Assembly: GCA_963693285.1 (NCBI GenBank)
Contig: OY848918.1
Span: 13,390,263-13,454,262 of the forward strand
Direction of reading: 5' to 3'
DNA from: Xestospongia muta
Lineage: Eukaryota > Porifera > Demospongiae > Haplosclerida > Petrosiidae
DNA length: 64,000 bases
A program made the translations under genes and the position numbers. The notes under the pieces are model-generated. The model searched no databases. It saw only the letters and a list, made by a program, of their open reading frames with translations, and had not been told where the DNA came from. The first letter of the stretch is position 1. Each line of letters opens with the position of its first letter. Of the stretch, positions 13,655 to 25,400 are shown one piece after another.

Positions 13655-15235
13655 GTGTTAGGAAGTGAGTCAGAATCTAAACCAGCACATTATATATCAT
13701 ACCAACCTTCACACATATCACATTGGATCCAAACAGCACTTTTATCCCATAATGTTGGCCACATACAGGACATTCACAGTCAGACTCTGGTTCAGCTTGA
13801 GAGCTATCTTGCTGTACCTCTGACCTTGGGTGGTGGTTTGGCCTGGGTACTAGTTTAGAGCTCGGTGCTTTATTCTGTCTCCTTTGGTAGCTAGAGGCTT
13901 CTTGGAATTGTAGTTTTTGTCCTCTTTTAACTTCTCTAAAACTTTTCAGTTATACATACTTTAGTATGATTGTAGGCTGGTTTGCATCTACGGGTACTCT
14001 TTCTTTTGAGTTGTGGCTTGATAAACAGTGAATCCATGGCTTGTGATAATACAGAATCTGGAGATGTGTAATCTGATAGAATACTCACACCACTACTAGG
14101 AGCATGTGTCTCAATTGAGTTATCCATACTGGCTGAAGTGTCACAAAGGTCTGTTACGCTTTCGAATGAAGTTTCTGTAGTAATACCTTTAGCAGGAGCA
14201 CATTCTCAATCTTTAATAAATCCTGGATTAAAGGGGTAAATTCCAGTTTTTCAAAACCCACTCATGAAATTAATGGCTGTCATAGATGCTGGCCAAGCTT
14301 GAGATAATATATTTGGAATGTCCTCTGAAGTTAGTACACGTCCTAGTGAAGAGCGCAATAAAGTGTTTAATGCCCAGCCAATGTGATGCTTGAAACTGCT
14401 GAAGACACCAATATCCAGTGGCTGTAATAAGTGCATGGTGTGAAAAGGTAAGCACAAAATATGTATGTTATTTTCTTTAGCCAACTCAATTAACTCCACA
14501 GTGAGATGACTAGAGTGTCCATCCTATATTAGTAGTATAGTCCATGCAGGAGGGATTTGCTGAATAAAAACTTGAATCATTTCAAATAAAGCTCATAAGT
14601 GACCCAGCCTTTCTTTTGTGCTGCTAATAAGCTACCAGGTGGACAACCTGCTGCAAAATGAGAAGGAACACCCACACAAGGAAAAATTATCATCGGAGGG
14701 ATGACATGACCAGAAGCTGAACCACAAGCCACAATTGTGTGGTTCTTTCTCTTTTCTGAAGCTACTACTCTATGCACATTTCTTCTTCTTACTTCAGAAA
14801 CAACTTTTCCTTTATGCTGTATTAAGTTTATACCAGATTCATCTACATTATACACTTGCATAGGTTTAGTGAGAAGATTTGGACAGCAATAGATCGATCC
14901 AAGATTTACAAAAAATCCTCCAAAACTTTAGGATTATCAGCTTTAGCTCTTAAATATGACAATGATTGTATGGGAACGCAAAGTAAGGGTTCATATCATA
15001 TATCTCTGTGACATACTCCACCAGTCTCTGTTTCACAGTACATGATAACACGGGGTTTGGACCTGGATTACATCCCATTTCCACAGATCCATTAACTCTG
15101 CAATGAAGAGTTGCCAGTGGCACATTATACTGTTGAGCAGCTTGTCTTAGAGCTCCTCCCCAACTACAAAATGATACTGCTGAAGCCATCGCTTCTTCAT
15201 CCCACAACTTCCTTTTTGGGGTTCTAGCCTACAAA
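13655..15235 (-). pseudogene. Pogo/jerky-type DDE transposase with C-terminal PHD-like finger, degenerate
   Basis: Minus-strand frames line up in the order expected for a DDE_1 (pogo/Tigger/jerky) transposase. At 15235-14950 there is a helix-turn-helix-like N-terminus (ALRQAAQQYNVPLATLHCRV). At 14861-14577 the first catalytic Asp sits in YNVDESG. Near 14515 the second Asp sits in DGHSSHL, followed by the family motif LLQPLDIGVFSSFKHH at 14420-14380. About 500 bp downstream (13790-13660) a PHD-like zinc finger remains (CPVCGQHYG, then WIQCDMCEGWYD) with an internal stop. Several frameshifts and stops separate these blocks, so the element is dead. Pogo-family transposases act by cut-and-paste and are the source of several domesticated CENP-B-like proteins, but nothing here suggests domestication. 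Confidence 0.85.
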
Positions 15236-15555
15236 TTATCGACATTGTAGAGTGCACACTACTCTTTACAAACAATTTTAACAAAGGTGTACTGCATGCA
15301 CCACTTAATTCTCTGCCGATTGTTGGAGAGCCATTAAAAAAGATTACCATGGACATTGTTGGACCACTCACCAAGAGTAGGAGCAGTAATCAATTTGTGT
15401 TAGTGATTTGTGATTATGCTACTCGTTATCCCAACGCTATTCTGTTGAAGTGTATTGATGCCAAACACATAAAATAGGAATTGGTCAAACTTTTGCCAGA
15501 GTTGGAGTGCCTCAAGAGATCCTCACAGATCAGGGAAGTAATTTCACATCGCAGC
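15236..15555 (+). pseudogene. Ty3/gypsy-type retrotransposon integrase core, fragment
   Basis: The plus strand encodes a recognisable retroviral-type integrase catalytic core. MDIVGPL carries the first Asp (near 15352-15372), ICDYATRYPNA follows at about 15405-15437, and GVPQEILTDQGSNFTS carries the second Asp (near 15500-15550). A stop at 15476-15478 and a small deletion break the frame between the two halves. The rest of a gypsy element (gag, protease, RT, LTRs) is absent nearby. The fragment is wedged between the pogo-like pseudogene and the opposite-strand reverse transcriptase and ends abruptly at about 15555, so it is a truncated insertion or recombination scrap. Confidence 0.85.
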
Positions 15556-17590
15556 TGTGTACGAAAAAAGTATGTCCGTCTTCCAAACACACCATGAACA
15601 AATGAACTATACACAGCTTGGGGCTGTGTCATTGCAATCTCAGTTAGCAGCTTAATATCCTTACATCAGACACCAACTTTAGATTTAATCTGCTCTGACA
15701 CAAAGGAATCAGTGCCAATCAGACAACCCTACATATTGACACCATTAGTAGTAATATTCACACCAGTACCACCGAACAAATTACATGCTTTTTTATACGC
15801 TCCTTTCTTCACTAGAAGGGTAGTCTTGGATGCATTTTGATGGTAACCATACACTCCACCCAGGAGGTTGATGCCATCCCACCAATTCTTTATCTCTTCC
15901 AATGAGCCAGCTCCAGTTGCATCATCAGCATACTATAATTGTTTCAGGTTAGCTCTAGTAGATAGTTCCCTAATGAGTGGTACTGAGGCCACTGTAAACA
16001 TTGCCATTGCTAGCGGGTCCCCCTGCGTGGTACCTTCTTTAGAAAGAATAACATTGTCCTAATAAACAAGGAGCAGTCCGAATGATATGTGTTGACAAGA
16101 ATTCTGCCTAAGGATGGACATAAATAAAGAATGTTCCTGAGAGCCAGTACTCCATTCAACGCATTGAAGGCATAGGATGCATTGACAAAAAAGGTGTATG
16201 TACTATTGTCTCACAGTCATAGCTCTGGCGTGCACAAAGCTGAAGGCAACCAGTCACCTCCAAAATATCAAACTTAATAACAGTAAGGACTGCTTTCCCA
16301 ATGAGTCTCCTACAAACCTCCCCAATCCCAATAGGTCTCACACCTGAATCCTTGTCCAAAGCGATCAATTGACATACTACATAGACAGAAATTCCAATGG
16401 GATCAACATAGTATGAACATAAGTTCCTGGCAACATTAGCAATGGATTCACATAGATCATCAGAATCTTTAGCAAAGGAAGAACAAAGCTTCTTCCAACT
16501 GGATACATCTATACAAAAAGGCTGCCCCGTCCATTATCATAATCGTTTCATGAATTAAAACTCCATCAATCTGGTCGAAGGCAATACTGTGTGGATCATG
16601 ATCTGGAGGAGGAGTTCAGTTAGAAGAGAGTGGAAGGGAGAAATAGGGGCTGGGTCTGGATGCTTCTTAATTAAATCATCATGCACAGTACCTAGGGGAA
16701 GGATCAGAGCTAGTAGCAGGAAAAGAGAGGAACAAAGATTGACTAGCTTTAGACTCAGACTCATTAAGGAGACATGTGGCAGCTTTCACTTTGTCCTCAA
16801 ACATGTAGCACGAGAATGAGTTAATTACATCAGCTTTCTTGTTAAAACGACTGCCTCTTCTAAATTTCTTTCATATGGTCTCACCTTTTTTAAGTAGATC
16901 TTTAAATCTTGCCATAACTTCAAGTGGCATTCCAATGCACAAACATGATATTTGGCCTTGGATCGTTGGTGTGGGAGGAGAAACGCAGTCTTCACAATAA
17001 CACACTCTATTGCTGAGTCCTCAGAGTACAAGTGGAAGAGTCGAGACATTTTCTTCACAAAGCTTTTCCATGCTTACCATATGGGACCTTGAACAAATGT
17101 GGGACCCATTGCACAGCTCTAGAGTAGCACTGATCTATTATCTGAACACACTCAGTACCAGAAAGATCATTCCACTTTAAGTTGGGAGCAGAAATGGAGG
17201 AGAATGAAGGCAAATTAACGACAGGAGATTGATTGAATTGGGTCTGGGCAGAGGGGAGAGGAGAGGAAGATGTAGTGGAGTCTGAAGCAACTGTAGATTG
17301 ATCAATGGTGGTATTGTTAGTATTAGTAGTGTTAGGAAGATCCAGTGAGACATGTGGCAAGACACGTGGTTGTTGGCCAACAACGGTGACTAGCGGCTTC
17401 TTATTCTGTATATTGACACAAGCTCCAAGCTTAGAGGGTAGACATGATGTACAGTAGTGGCCACTCTTAACACATGAACATCTAAGACATTAACCCTTTT
17501 GGTTGCAATGACAGCAGGCCTGACTTCCCACCTTAACAATTCATTCCGTTGCCTGGAACTGAGTCTCTGGAGGTATTTGTTCTTCAAATT
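15556..17590 (-). pseudogene. Reverse transcriptase retroelement with N-terminal Cys-rich motif, degenerate
   Basis: On the minus strand, 17520-17400 encodes a Cys cluster of the form CLRCxCVKSGxxCTSCLPSKLGAC. Ser/Thr-rich linker and helical segments follow (17360-16600). Then come reverse-transcriptase blocks: ALDKDSGVRPIGIGEVCRRLIGKA (shown here only as the motif around 16368-16300), EGTTQGDPLAMAM near 16040-16000, and the YADDATG catalytic box near 15935. Past the catalytic box, YSSFVHGVFGRRTYFF (15610-15560) matches the downstream helical region of this RT group. The combination of Cys-rich box and this RT is familiar from multicopy retroelements of cnidarians and sponges; I cannot name the clade with certainty. 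Stops, for example just before YADD, and frameshifts show it is inactive. Confidence 0.8.
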
Positions 17591-17955
17591 ATTTCATGTT
17601 CTCTTTATCCATATTTCCCATCCTTTCCTCTTTACAGATTATGGGATCCATGGAAGTGTAGAGGAAATTTTTTGGCATATTCGTGTCCTAGCTCTCTATA
17701 GAATTTCAGAACATTTTCTCAAATTTTAGAACATTTCTGTATATAGAGCTAGTATTTTAGTTTTATTTTTGGTGTTACTTCGGGATGAAGCTACAAGCAA
17801 TGTAAAGAAATGTCGATTGAAACTTTTTAGAAGGTTTTAGAGACTTTGATGGACAATTGTTGTAAACATAAGGAAGAAATTGCTGCAGAGCATGCTCAGA
17901 GAGAAAAGGAAGTCCAAAGGTGACTAGACATGCTTGCAAGCACTATACCTCTTCA
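17591..17955. other. Interval between retroelement remnants, no clear gene
   Basis: The plus strand around 17800-18010 can be read as a short, broken, charged helical peptide (AEHAQREKEV, then DPSEGWRPVVN). It may be a scrap of a transposon accessory ORF. I do not recognise it and see no complete frame. Confidence 0.3.
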
Positions 17956-19090
17956 ATATGATCCTTCAGAAGGATGGAGGCCAGTAGTAAATACCAATCG
18001 AAAAAGAGCAATGATTAATCTTAATAGATAGGAGAATAAATTCAATTTTAGGAGAACCACAAACTTCGGAAACAATAAAGTGAGATTTTACAAATACAAC
18101 AATACCACCACAATGGCAGTTAAGATCACGACAGAATAATAAGTAATTAGGCAGAGCAATATTAGGATTGGGAATGTCAGCAAAAAGCAAAGATTCCACA
18201 ATACAAACAAGATCAGGTTGAGCACAGAGCAGAGTGGAGAGAGTTCATCTAGTTTAGAAAGAATGCAGTGAGCATTAAATAGAAAACATTTTATTGGATT
18301 TGATGATGTGTGTTGAGAGCAGGAAGACAGAGGAATGGGACAAGCAAAGTTGACAGAAGCTTTGATAGAACAGAAAGAAGAAGCTGATGGTTGGGAGAAA
18401 GAAGAGAGAGATTTGGAGGGTGACAACCTTGTGAGTAAAGAGAACCTGGGACATTGTAGTAAAGAGTTAAATGTTGAAGTAGTAGTACGGGGTGGGGTTG
18501 AGAAATAGGAGGAGGTAGAGGGAAAGGTGGAGGCAAAGGAAGTGGTAGACTGGATTGAGGAGCAGGAAGAAGTGGAAGAGTGGGTGGTTATAGAAGGGAC
18601 AGCAGTGATAATAGTAGGAGCAGTAGTGGTGAAAGCAAGAGGACCAGTTGAATGATTTAGTGAGAGTGATGGAGTGCTGGCAGTAGAAGAAGGTAAGGTA
18701 GTAGGATGAGCATAAGTTGGTGGCAGGAGATTTCGGGTATTAGGTAGAGATAATGGAAGAGTGATGAGGTTTGCACTAGAGATGGGAAGAGGTGATAAGG
18801 AGGAAACAGAAAAAGACCTGACTAGGGGTTGAGACTTACAAGAACAATGCATGCCTTGAGGTGTTAAATCTTTGATGTTAATTCAGAGACAAGCAAGAGA
18901 TGAGATTGGATGCAAAAGGAACGTACATATGGGAGATTGTCAGCAATGACTGGGGAAACCTTGACACTCTCACGGTGTCAGTGAGACTAGTTAGAGCACA
19001 TTTTACACTGAAGCATCAGTCCAAACTCATCACAGCATGAACAAACACACTTTACAGTATCATTTGCAGGGCTAGGGTTGGTTTTTGGTA
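17956..19090 (-). pseudogene. LINE remnant (CR1/L2-like): PHD-finger ORF1 end plus endonuclease N-terminus
   Basis: Reading down the minus strand, 19060-18900 encodes a decayed PHD-type zinc finger (CVCSCCDEFGLMLQCKMC and, further on, YVRSFC where a Cys would be expected). Next is a long Ser/Thr/Pro-rich low-complexity stretch (about 18850-18330). After that comes the N-terminus of an endonuclease/exonuclease/phosphatase fold: ILSKLDELSPLCSVLN near 18250, ESLLFADIPNPNIALPNY near 18199-18150, GGIVVFVKSHFIVSEV near 18105-18060, then GIYYWPPS near 17970. This is the order of a non-LTR retrotransposon of CR1/L2 type. The sequence stops at about 17955, before any reverse transcriptase. Internal stops and a frameshift near 18200 show decay. 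A 254-codon open frame at 18088-18852 spans the low-complexity part and then runs out of frame. Confidence 0.75.
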
Positions 19091-19135
19091 AGAATCTTTG
19101 GTGGCGAGGTAGACGAGATTATATATACATAAGTG

Positions 19136-19170
19136 TGCGCGCGTGTGTGTGTGTGCGTGTGTGTGTGTGT
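19136..19170. repeat. TG/CG dinucleotide microsatellite
   Basis: A purine-pyrimidine alternating run (GTGCGCGCGTGTGTGT and onward) directly abuts the left end of the inverted-repeat element at 19174. Such runs can adopt Z-form DNA. Confidence 0.9.
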
Positions 19171-19173
19171 TAG

Positions 19174-21560
19174 GGCCTCCAACCTCAAAATTTGATTTTC
19201 CCCTAGGGAAACTAAAATTTTTCCCTTTATCTCCCTAAATACAAAATTATTAACCCCCTAGACCCCGCTTAAATTTTACAAGATTTCCTTGAATTTTTCC
19301 TAGAAAAAGCAATACTTAGTCATTGTCAGAGTCAAAATTTTCATCATTTCTAAGTTGCACATTTGTATAAGGAACTGTCAGGTTTAAATTCCACACGAGT
19401 GCAAGGCAAGCTTCCTTTAGTCAAAATTCAACTCAGCCATCGCTCCAAATAGACTCTACCAGTTGCCAATTCAATAGCTGAATTGAGTTTGGAATGTACA
19501 TGTGCTTATTGTACTAGCTGCTAATCAGTAAATTTTACGTGTATGTCATAGGAGGCTGAAGGTGGGGGGCTGGAGGGGCTAGAGCCCCCCAATATTTAGA
19601 AAGAGGTGGTCAGCCCCCCAAATTATTATTGCTTGCTACTTACCTCACAAAAAGAATCTAAGTTAATCTTATTGGTGTTGATGAAACTGTCAAAAGTTTT
19701 GATGTATTTGCAAGCCACAATGATGGAGAAATGGCTTAACAATTGTCTGGTCCTTCTTGTACACAAATGCATAACTAATGAGTGTGATCTTGTTGAAATA
19801 GCTAAGGAATTTGTAATATTTTGTCATCACCAAATACATTAACATAGGATTGTTATATTGTTACATAGGTTTGTAGCCTTATATAATAAAGAGGACATCC
19901 TGATTGTTAAACAAATCCATAAATGATACATGAATTGATTATAATTATTACTTTTACATTTTGCTATTTTCATTTAATATGCTACTGTATTTGATGTAGG
20001 CCACCATCAATTTTTTACACATGCCTAATTTCCTGTCCTATGTATTTTTCTTTATTTTAAACTAAATTAAGGTGAAGAAAGTATCTTGTACTGCTTTCTT
20101 TGAATTCACAATAACCATAGATTTGAGATCCTTGATCACACTAGTGTTATTATAATTCTTCGAATTGCACGATACAATACCTTTGTATATTTATTGGAAA
20201 ATCAGTGTAAAATCAGTTAATCATTAGAAATCTGACACTGCATGCATCAGTCATTGATTGTTTTGCTATAGTTTTGATAAATGACTTGTCATAGCTGCTA
20301 TGAGTGTAGTTATGATAATAGACAAAGTAATGTTGTGACATGTGTACACTCCCTCTCACATATGCACTAGTATATAATAATGTATTAATGTATTATTTTA
20401 GCCTTACATTAACTTCAGTTGATTTCTATATTGTATATATAAAAACAGACTCAATTTATTTAGATGTAAACATCACATACTCTAATCTATGAAGGAGGAT
20501 ACACTATCCATACTGTTCATAGTGTTGATTTGTTTATTATCATAATTTAACTCACTAAGATCAGCTGTTGTGATGATTATAATATGTATGCATACCTAGC
20601 CATATTTGGTAATCCCCAGTTTTGTTATATATTATGTCATGTCTCTCTCTTTTTTCTCTCTCTGCATCTCTATCTTTCTATGTCTTTCTCTCACACCAGA
20701 TTGGTGTCTTTTATACAGTTGTTACTAGTATTATATAGATATAATATGACTCAAAAGATTCCAATTCACTGAGCAAACATAGTCAGGCCATTTCATATAG
20801 AGTGTGATTTTACGCATTTCTTAATAATTGTTTTTTTTTGTTCTGTTGTTATTTATTTCTTTTTTCTATTGACAGTATTGAGTGTAGCATTTGGTTACTG
20901 ATCTGTAATAATGTTTTTGTGTTAGCACAATTAATAAATATTTGCTTCTATCTGCATTTAAAGTGTAATTAGTAAATTTGATTTCCACTGCTACAATTAC
21001 TGTATTTTAAGTATTAGGTGTAACATACTTTAAGCATAATTATTATCAACACTTAATACACATATAACACACATAATAACTCTAATGTTGATGAATTGAC
21101 AACAACATTAACAGTAATAATTCATATTTAGCTAAGCTATTGATTAATCAAATTCATTCTTTGTTAGTCCATCTATCCACTACTTTAATCCTTAATTAGT
21201 ATGATAATAACCTAGTTTTCCTAATCCATTAATAAATACTCTATTTTTGATGCTAATAGCAAATTTGACCATTTTCGCTAATTGTGATTATATCAAACAT
21301 AGTTTCTGCATTCATCACATAGTTATGGTGTGAGCCCCCCCTAAATATAAGTACCTCATCCGCCTATGTATGCAATCATGCATGTTTATCAAAAATAGAT
21401 TTTAAACAGACTATGAATTTATTATTAGTTATGAATATTATTAAAAGTGTATGAAAGTATAAAATCCCTAAATCCCTTATTTTAAAAAAATTCTTCCCCT
21501 GGACCCTAAGTTAATCAATTATTCCCTAGTTTTAGGGAAATTTCCCTAACATTGGAGGCC
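19174..21560. mobile_element. Non-autonomous element with degenerate terminal inverted repeats (GGCCTCCAA)
   Basis: The left end reads GGCCTCCAACCTCAAAATTT and the right end, reverse complemented, GGCCTCCAATGTTAGGGAAA. Similarity continues for roughly 100 bp inward as degenerate CCCTA/GGGAAA-rich text. The 2.39-kb body has no convincing transposase, so it is probably a deleted or non-autonomous DNA element that has itself been invaded (see 19549-21370). The right end abuts a perfect 43-nt palindrome and the left end a TG run, so the true termini may lie slightly further out. Confidence 0.65.
19549..21370. mobile_element. Nested inverted-repeat element (CATAGGnGG termini)
   Basis: The left end (CATAGGAGGCTGAAGGTGGG, then a run containing GAGCCCCCC) is matched in inverted orientation at 21330-21370 (GAGCCCCCCC, then CCTCATCCGCCTATG). 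This is consistent with a second DNA element inserted inside 19174-21560. The interior is AT-rich. The longest frame (19606-19842) is a 78-codon ORF of no recognised family. A CT-rich low-complexity patch lies at 20641-20700. Confidence 0.55.
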
Positions 21561-21603
21561 GTTATCGAACCACACACACACTGTGTGTGTGTGGTTCGAT
21601 AAC
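21561..21603. repeat. Perfect 43-nt palindrome (21-bp arms)
   Basis: GTTATCGAACCACACACACAC at 21561-21581 is followed by one base and then by its exact reverse complement at 21583-21603. It can form a near loopless hairpin or cruciform. It lies immediately outside the right end of the inverted-repeat element. Confidence 0.95.
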
Positions 21604-21931
21604 GCTCAGGAATGCAATAATTGCTTTGCCAGGAACCGAAACCACAGGTATGCAAAAACACGTGATCAGATCAGCGATAATGTTTACTCCATGATGAGCG
21701 ATGCAAAAAACTTGAAGAAAGGAAAAAGCAGATATATTTAGAACAAACGTATGTATGTATCAAGATGTATACAGAAATTATTAGTACTGCGTAACATGTC
21801 GTCGCCGACCTTTCCTATAGAAAAGGGTCGACAACGTCAGACTGTTTAGCATCATAGTTTACTGTCTATAGTCAATGATACTGTATGAGCAGCCTGATAT
21901 ATATATATCTATGTATATTGCTTAATCTTAC

Positions 21932-22050
21932 TGGTTTTATCCGTAATAATTTTTGAACATTTTCAAGATTCGCTATGGCTTTCCGAATCTGCAACAGAAA
22001 TTGTCATTATATACATTGTCAGAAACAATTATGTGCATATATATATATAT

Positions 22051-22088
<38 letters not shown>

Positions 22089-22140
22089 TTTAAGTTACCT
22101 CCACTTCATAGCTAGAGCTACCATCACTGTTACTCGACAT
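21932..22140 (-). CDS. First two exons of a minus-strand gene (MSSNSDGSS...), divergent from the E2 fusion gene
   Basis: An ATG at 22138-22140 opens a 14-codon exon (22099-22140, MSSNSDGSSSYEVE) that ends at a GAG/GTAACTT donor. A TTGCAG acceptor then opens a 19-codon exon (21932-21988, starting IRKAIANLENVQKLL) that ends at a CCA/GTAAGATT donor. Both junctions are phase 0, and both donors match the consensus used by the neighbouring genes, so these look like genuine 5' exons. No downstream exon could be found before the transposon cluster. The next plausible minus-strand coding sequence is at 10985, so this may be the N-terminus of the left-hand RNF213-like gene with an ~11-kb intron. It could also be an abandoned or truncated gene. 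Confidence 0.5.
22030..22086. repeat. Self-complementary AT microsatellite
   Basis: Two AT runs flank a central ATCGAT, making a long palindromic AT tract. It lies in the first intron of the short minus-strand gene model, next to its 5' exon. Confidence 0.9.
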
Positions 22141-22488
22141 ATTTAGTTGTATTGAATAAATCTAGGAAGAAAAACATTACGGTATTTGGCGTATATAAAA
22201 TTAATCTTACTGTACTCAGATTCGAGCAAGAGTCGCAACTCTTCGTCAGAAGTTGCAAAACGATAAGTGTACTCTTAATAATAGGCAGTGGATATTAAGA
22301 CGGGCAGAATTGCAGGAAGTGCATACTTCAATGACACATTAATACATTTCAATTCTAAACTTACGGTTTAGGGTCTAGAGTATAGCATTAATTTCTCATC
22401 GAAGAACGTAATTTCTCTGACATAGAAATAGACACTATCCTTGTAGTAATAAATTCTTAGACTTCGACGTAATTGCTCCTTGGTCTTC
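22141..22488. promoter_or_regulatory. Putative bidirectional promoter
   Basis: 348 bp separate the ATG of the minus-strand exon (22140) from the ATG of the E2 fusion gene (22489). The interval contains no coding signal and must hold both 5' UTRs. I see no strong canonical TATA box; a TATAAAA near 22194 is the only candidate. Shared regulation is inferred from spacing alone. Confidence 0.45.
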
Positions 22489-25400
22489 ATGGATGACTTA
22501 TTGAAGTATCTTCTTCCCTCTGGCATAGACGAAAGGGAGTTAACTAATAACGTTATTCCTCATCTATACGGTAAAGGGTTTAAGAAAGTAGCCGATCTTG
22601 AAGATTTGGAAAAATCAGATTTAATCGGTAAAAGGAATAAGGTTTGAATATAATATATACATCATAATTCTTGCAATGGTAGGATTTGATGATTTAACTG
22701 AAAGAAGAATATGGAGGCTAGTCCACTCGGATGATAGACCTTCAAAATTTTCTGGTTATACTGAATTTGAAGTACATAAGGAAGAGCATAAATTTGTTAT
22801 TAAAGTACATTATGTACTCTGCTCTGGCAATATTTTTTCAGATGACATTGAGCAGACTGTTATAGAAAATATTGATCCTACTTCAGCTACACTTTTTGAT
22901 ATCATTGAATACATTTCCAATCATGCTAAAATATCTCAAGAGCAGGCTATTGAATTGTATTCTAGTGAAGGGTATCCACTTCAAAACAATGAAATTACAA
23001 GTAAAGGTATGTGGGTAATTTGAGTATAAGTTGATCTGCCATGCAATTTCAATTTTCATATATATATATATAGCTACACTGAAGTCATGGGGAATATCTG
23101 ATGGGGATTTGTTCTACGTAATGCTTCGTTCAAAGGAACAACCTGGTGTACAAAAGTTTGCTACATTGCCAGAACTGGATCATGAAATTGGTACAAGATA
23201 TGTGTATTTTGTGCATCAAACAATAAAAATTATATTAGGTCAGGAAACTTTCACTATTGAAACACCATTTCACGGTTCTTTTCAAGTCAATGCATATATG
23301 GATTGTGATTCACCTGAGGATATTGCACAGAAAGTGTATAGTATTACTGATATACCAGTGCCTTTCATTACTTTATATGTTAGGTAAGTAGTTAGATGGA
23401 AAAAACAAGTTGAATGCATGTGTTCTGACTCATATACTTAGACGAGGATATCACTATGAAAGAATGAGTGCTTTTACTGAACTGGAAGATGAGGATGTTT
23501 TAAGAGTTGTTTTACGAAATCCACAAGAAATAATTCAACCTCAATCTTGTTATTATGGAATTCGTAGTTATAATCCACTTTTACCACAATCTCAATTGGG
23601 CATATCAAAGTTCTTTTCAATTCTAAAGTACCTGGTTAGTTAATTTTCATTTCACATGATAATGAAGCCTGTTAAAAATAGTGCTCAACACAACCATACA
23701 ACAAAGAATATGATTTTAAGAAACTGCTGTCACATCTCATGAATATTACCAACTTTCCACCACTCATCCATGCTCTTCGAACCTTGAAAGACTGCTCAAC
23801 TCTATCAATATCTGGATGGGTAAACAGAACATTAAGCAATTAAATATACAGTGAATGCAAACTACTATAAACTTAGAAGTATATATAGCTATATACGTAT
23901 GTGCATGTAGCAAACTTAAAAAGTAAACATAATACTGCTTCGATTACTAATGGCATTACTACATGCTTATCTAGTTACATAGTTAGTCAATTTCATATAA
24001 ATGTACAAACACGCCCGGTTTTCTAAATTCTTAAACCATTGTGTCTGTGATGGTCAACAAGATTTAATTGGTTAAACTAACCAATTTTTCTAAGCAGTTT
24101 GTAAGCTAAGAATAGCTATACTGTTAAACCAATTGGTTGTTCTGACTAAATAATTTATTATTCTTATTGCACTCTTTTAATGCAAATATGCCTGTTAATA
24201 TTTGAGGGAAGCTATGGTGAACAAGCCATATTGTTCAATCCCTCATATATCCATTGTAATGTACTATATAATGTACCATGTTTGTGTCAAAATTAAACAT
24301 GAGTGTGTATATATAATAATAATTACGTACATAATATAATAATATACACAACTTCATTGAATTCAAGCACCATACATATAGCATGAGGGAGTTAGCAATG
24401 ACAGTTAGCTATGATAGGAATTTCACTTCAGAAATGCAATGACAGAGTACTAACTTAATAGCTTAATTAACTAATCAATTTAGTAATAAAGAATGTTATT
24501 TTGGTACTAGTGCTAATAGAAGACTATATATATACAAGATACAAAACTATAACATCAATTTGTTATTATAGACAGCTCTCATTGAAGGATGTTATTATCT
24601 CTTCAGACGAATCATCAATAACTTTGCTAGAGGTAATACATTCTTTATTTTCATTATTATCCTTTTCCAAACAGTTGATGACAAGGACATATTTGAATAT
24701 TCTGACTATGTGTGGTCTATTCTCATTTTTCAGTCTCATGTGAGTGAATGAATGAATAATAAAATAAATAATCAAATGTTTAAGAGAATAAGCAAACAAT
24801 GATGTTACATCTTTTGTTATGTATGCATCTAATTCAGGATGTTCAAGATGTCTCTAATGTAGAATCTGAACTACATTCGCTTCTCTGTCCTCTTTCTGGG
24901 ATTAAAATGTGCAGTCCTGTTCTTATATCATCACACAGTGACATAGGACCATTTGATAAAGCAAATGTTCTGGCAAAGATTACAGGTAAAATTGTATCAG
25001 TGCAACGTATTATATAAATACCAGTCTGTTCTCATTACTAATTACAAAAGATAAGTCATTAGTTATTGTCAGAGTTACAAAATTCTGTAAAACATCTCAT
25101 TAGATAATATAACCACCTTAATCTGTACACTGTAAAAGCTGATTGGTTGATTTAACCAATATATGTGACCTAATTTGCAATGAGGTACCACTTCTGGCCA
25201 AACACTTGTGACCTGATTTGTGAAAAGTGACCACTGTTAAACACCTCAAAAACAGTTTTGTACACATACAGTTGTTATTTATGCACAACTATTAATAATA
25301 ATAATAGTAATAGTAATGTATACAAAACATGTTTTAACCTTTTCACAAATCAAGTCATAAGCGTCTTGGCAGAAGTTGTCCCTTATTGTAAATCAGGTCA

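Noticed and set aside
18088..18852. 254-codon open frame as an intact gene
   Set aside because: It is mostly Ser/Thr/Pro low complexity followed by out-of-frame endonuclease sequence. It fits a decayed LINE better.
19606..19842. 78-codon frame as a transposase fragment
   Set aside because: No catalytic or zinc-finger motif could be recognised. It merely lies inside an inverted-repeat element.
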